Shown piece by piece: positions 39,838-39,849 of a stretch of 39,849 bases of DNA. The notes beneath the pieces were generated by a model, which did no database searches, was not told the origin of the DNA, and saw nothing but the letters and a program-made list of their open reading frames with translations. Made by a program: the position numbers and the translations under genes. Location: positions 34,864-74,712 of the forward strand of contig DGES01000129.1 of the NCBI GenBank assembly GCA_002386065.1, read 5' to 3'. The stretch's first letter is position 1. Every line of letters starts with the position of its first letter. This DNA comes from Firmicutes bacterium UBA3920 (GTDB lineage Bacteria > Bacillota > Clostridia > Caldicoprobacterales > Xylanivirgaceae).

Positions 39838-39849
39838 TTGTTTGAGACT
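39838..39849 (+). CDS. spoIIIAF: stage III sporulation protein AF, first codons (partial)
   Basis: TTG 39838 followed by TTT GAG ACT reads MFET, and GAGGTAGG lies just upstream. spoIIIAF is the expected next gene after spoIIIAE. Four codons only, so this rests on context. Confidence 0.5.

Overview
This is a chromosomal core segment of a low-GC (roughly one-third G+C by eye), Gram-positive, endospore-forming Clostridia-type Firmicute. The evidence is a sporulation sigma-K gene with a pro-sequence, the spoIIIA operon, strong AGGAGG ribosome-binding sites with many TTG/GTG starts, and a left half whose gene order matches the Bacillus subtilis ylqC-rimM-trmD-rplS-lepB-rbgA-rnhB-ylqH-dprA-topA-trmFO-hslV-hslU-codY block. 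I see no tRNA or rRNA gene, CRISPR array, insertion sequence or prophage.

Layout. (1) 1-2055: end of rpsP, then khpA, rimM, trmD and rplS, closed by a clear terminator. (2) 2275-6610: lepB, rbgA, rnhB, an FlhB-tail protein, yraN and a ComM-type ATPase, running convergently into a minus-strand aminotransferase (6605-7792). (3) 7793-8344: a 550-base divergent intergenic region with a promoter on each strand and a perfect 16-bp inverted repeat. (4) 8345-15505: dprA, topA, trmFO, hslV, hslU and then a collapsed codY: its N-terminal start and C-terminal helix-turn-helix are present in different frames and the middle of the effector domain is gone. (5) 15599-21510: a nucleotidyltransferase/pseudo-phosphomutase fusion, RNase J with an Asn-rich head, and mltG. 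(6) 21530-25948: a tRNA wobble-uridine modification pair (TrmR-like methyltransferase and U32 TrhP-like protein), a penicillin-binding protein and sigK. (7) 26151-33949: yqeG, aroE, then a compact type IV pilus/pseudopilus cluster (pilB, pilC, five prepilin-like genes, pilM-like). (8) 34050-36348: aroK, aroQ, efp and an acidic zinc-ribbon protein. (9) 36361-36448: two overlapping perfect palindromes (48 and 44 bp). (10) 36486-end: spoIIIAA-AE and the first codons of spoIIIAF, behind a sigma-E-like promoter whose -35 lies in the second palindrome.

How the genes fit together: the left part is translation, tRNA modification, ribosome assembly and DNA topology; dprA, the comM-like gene and the pilus cluster suggest a DNA-uptake or surface-filament capacity; aroE/aroK/aroQ are shikimate-pathway genes scattered among them; sigK and spoIIIA serve mother-cell sporulation.

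Most unusual points: the codY remnant at its conserved locus; the tandem perfect palindromes before spoIIIA; a 32-bp perfect palindrome inside the RNase J gene; and apparent AUU start codons (pilC, the trmR-like gene and the codY remnant), which standard gene callers would miss. No obviously new multi-gene system is visible; the novelty is regulatory and evolutionary.
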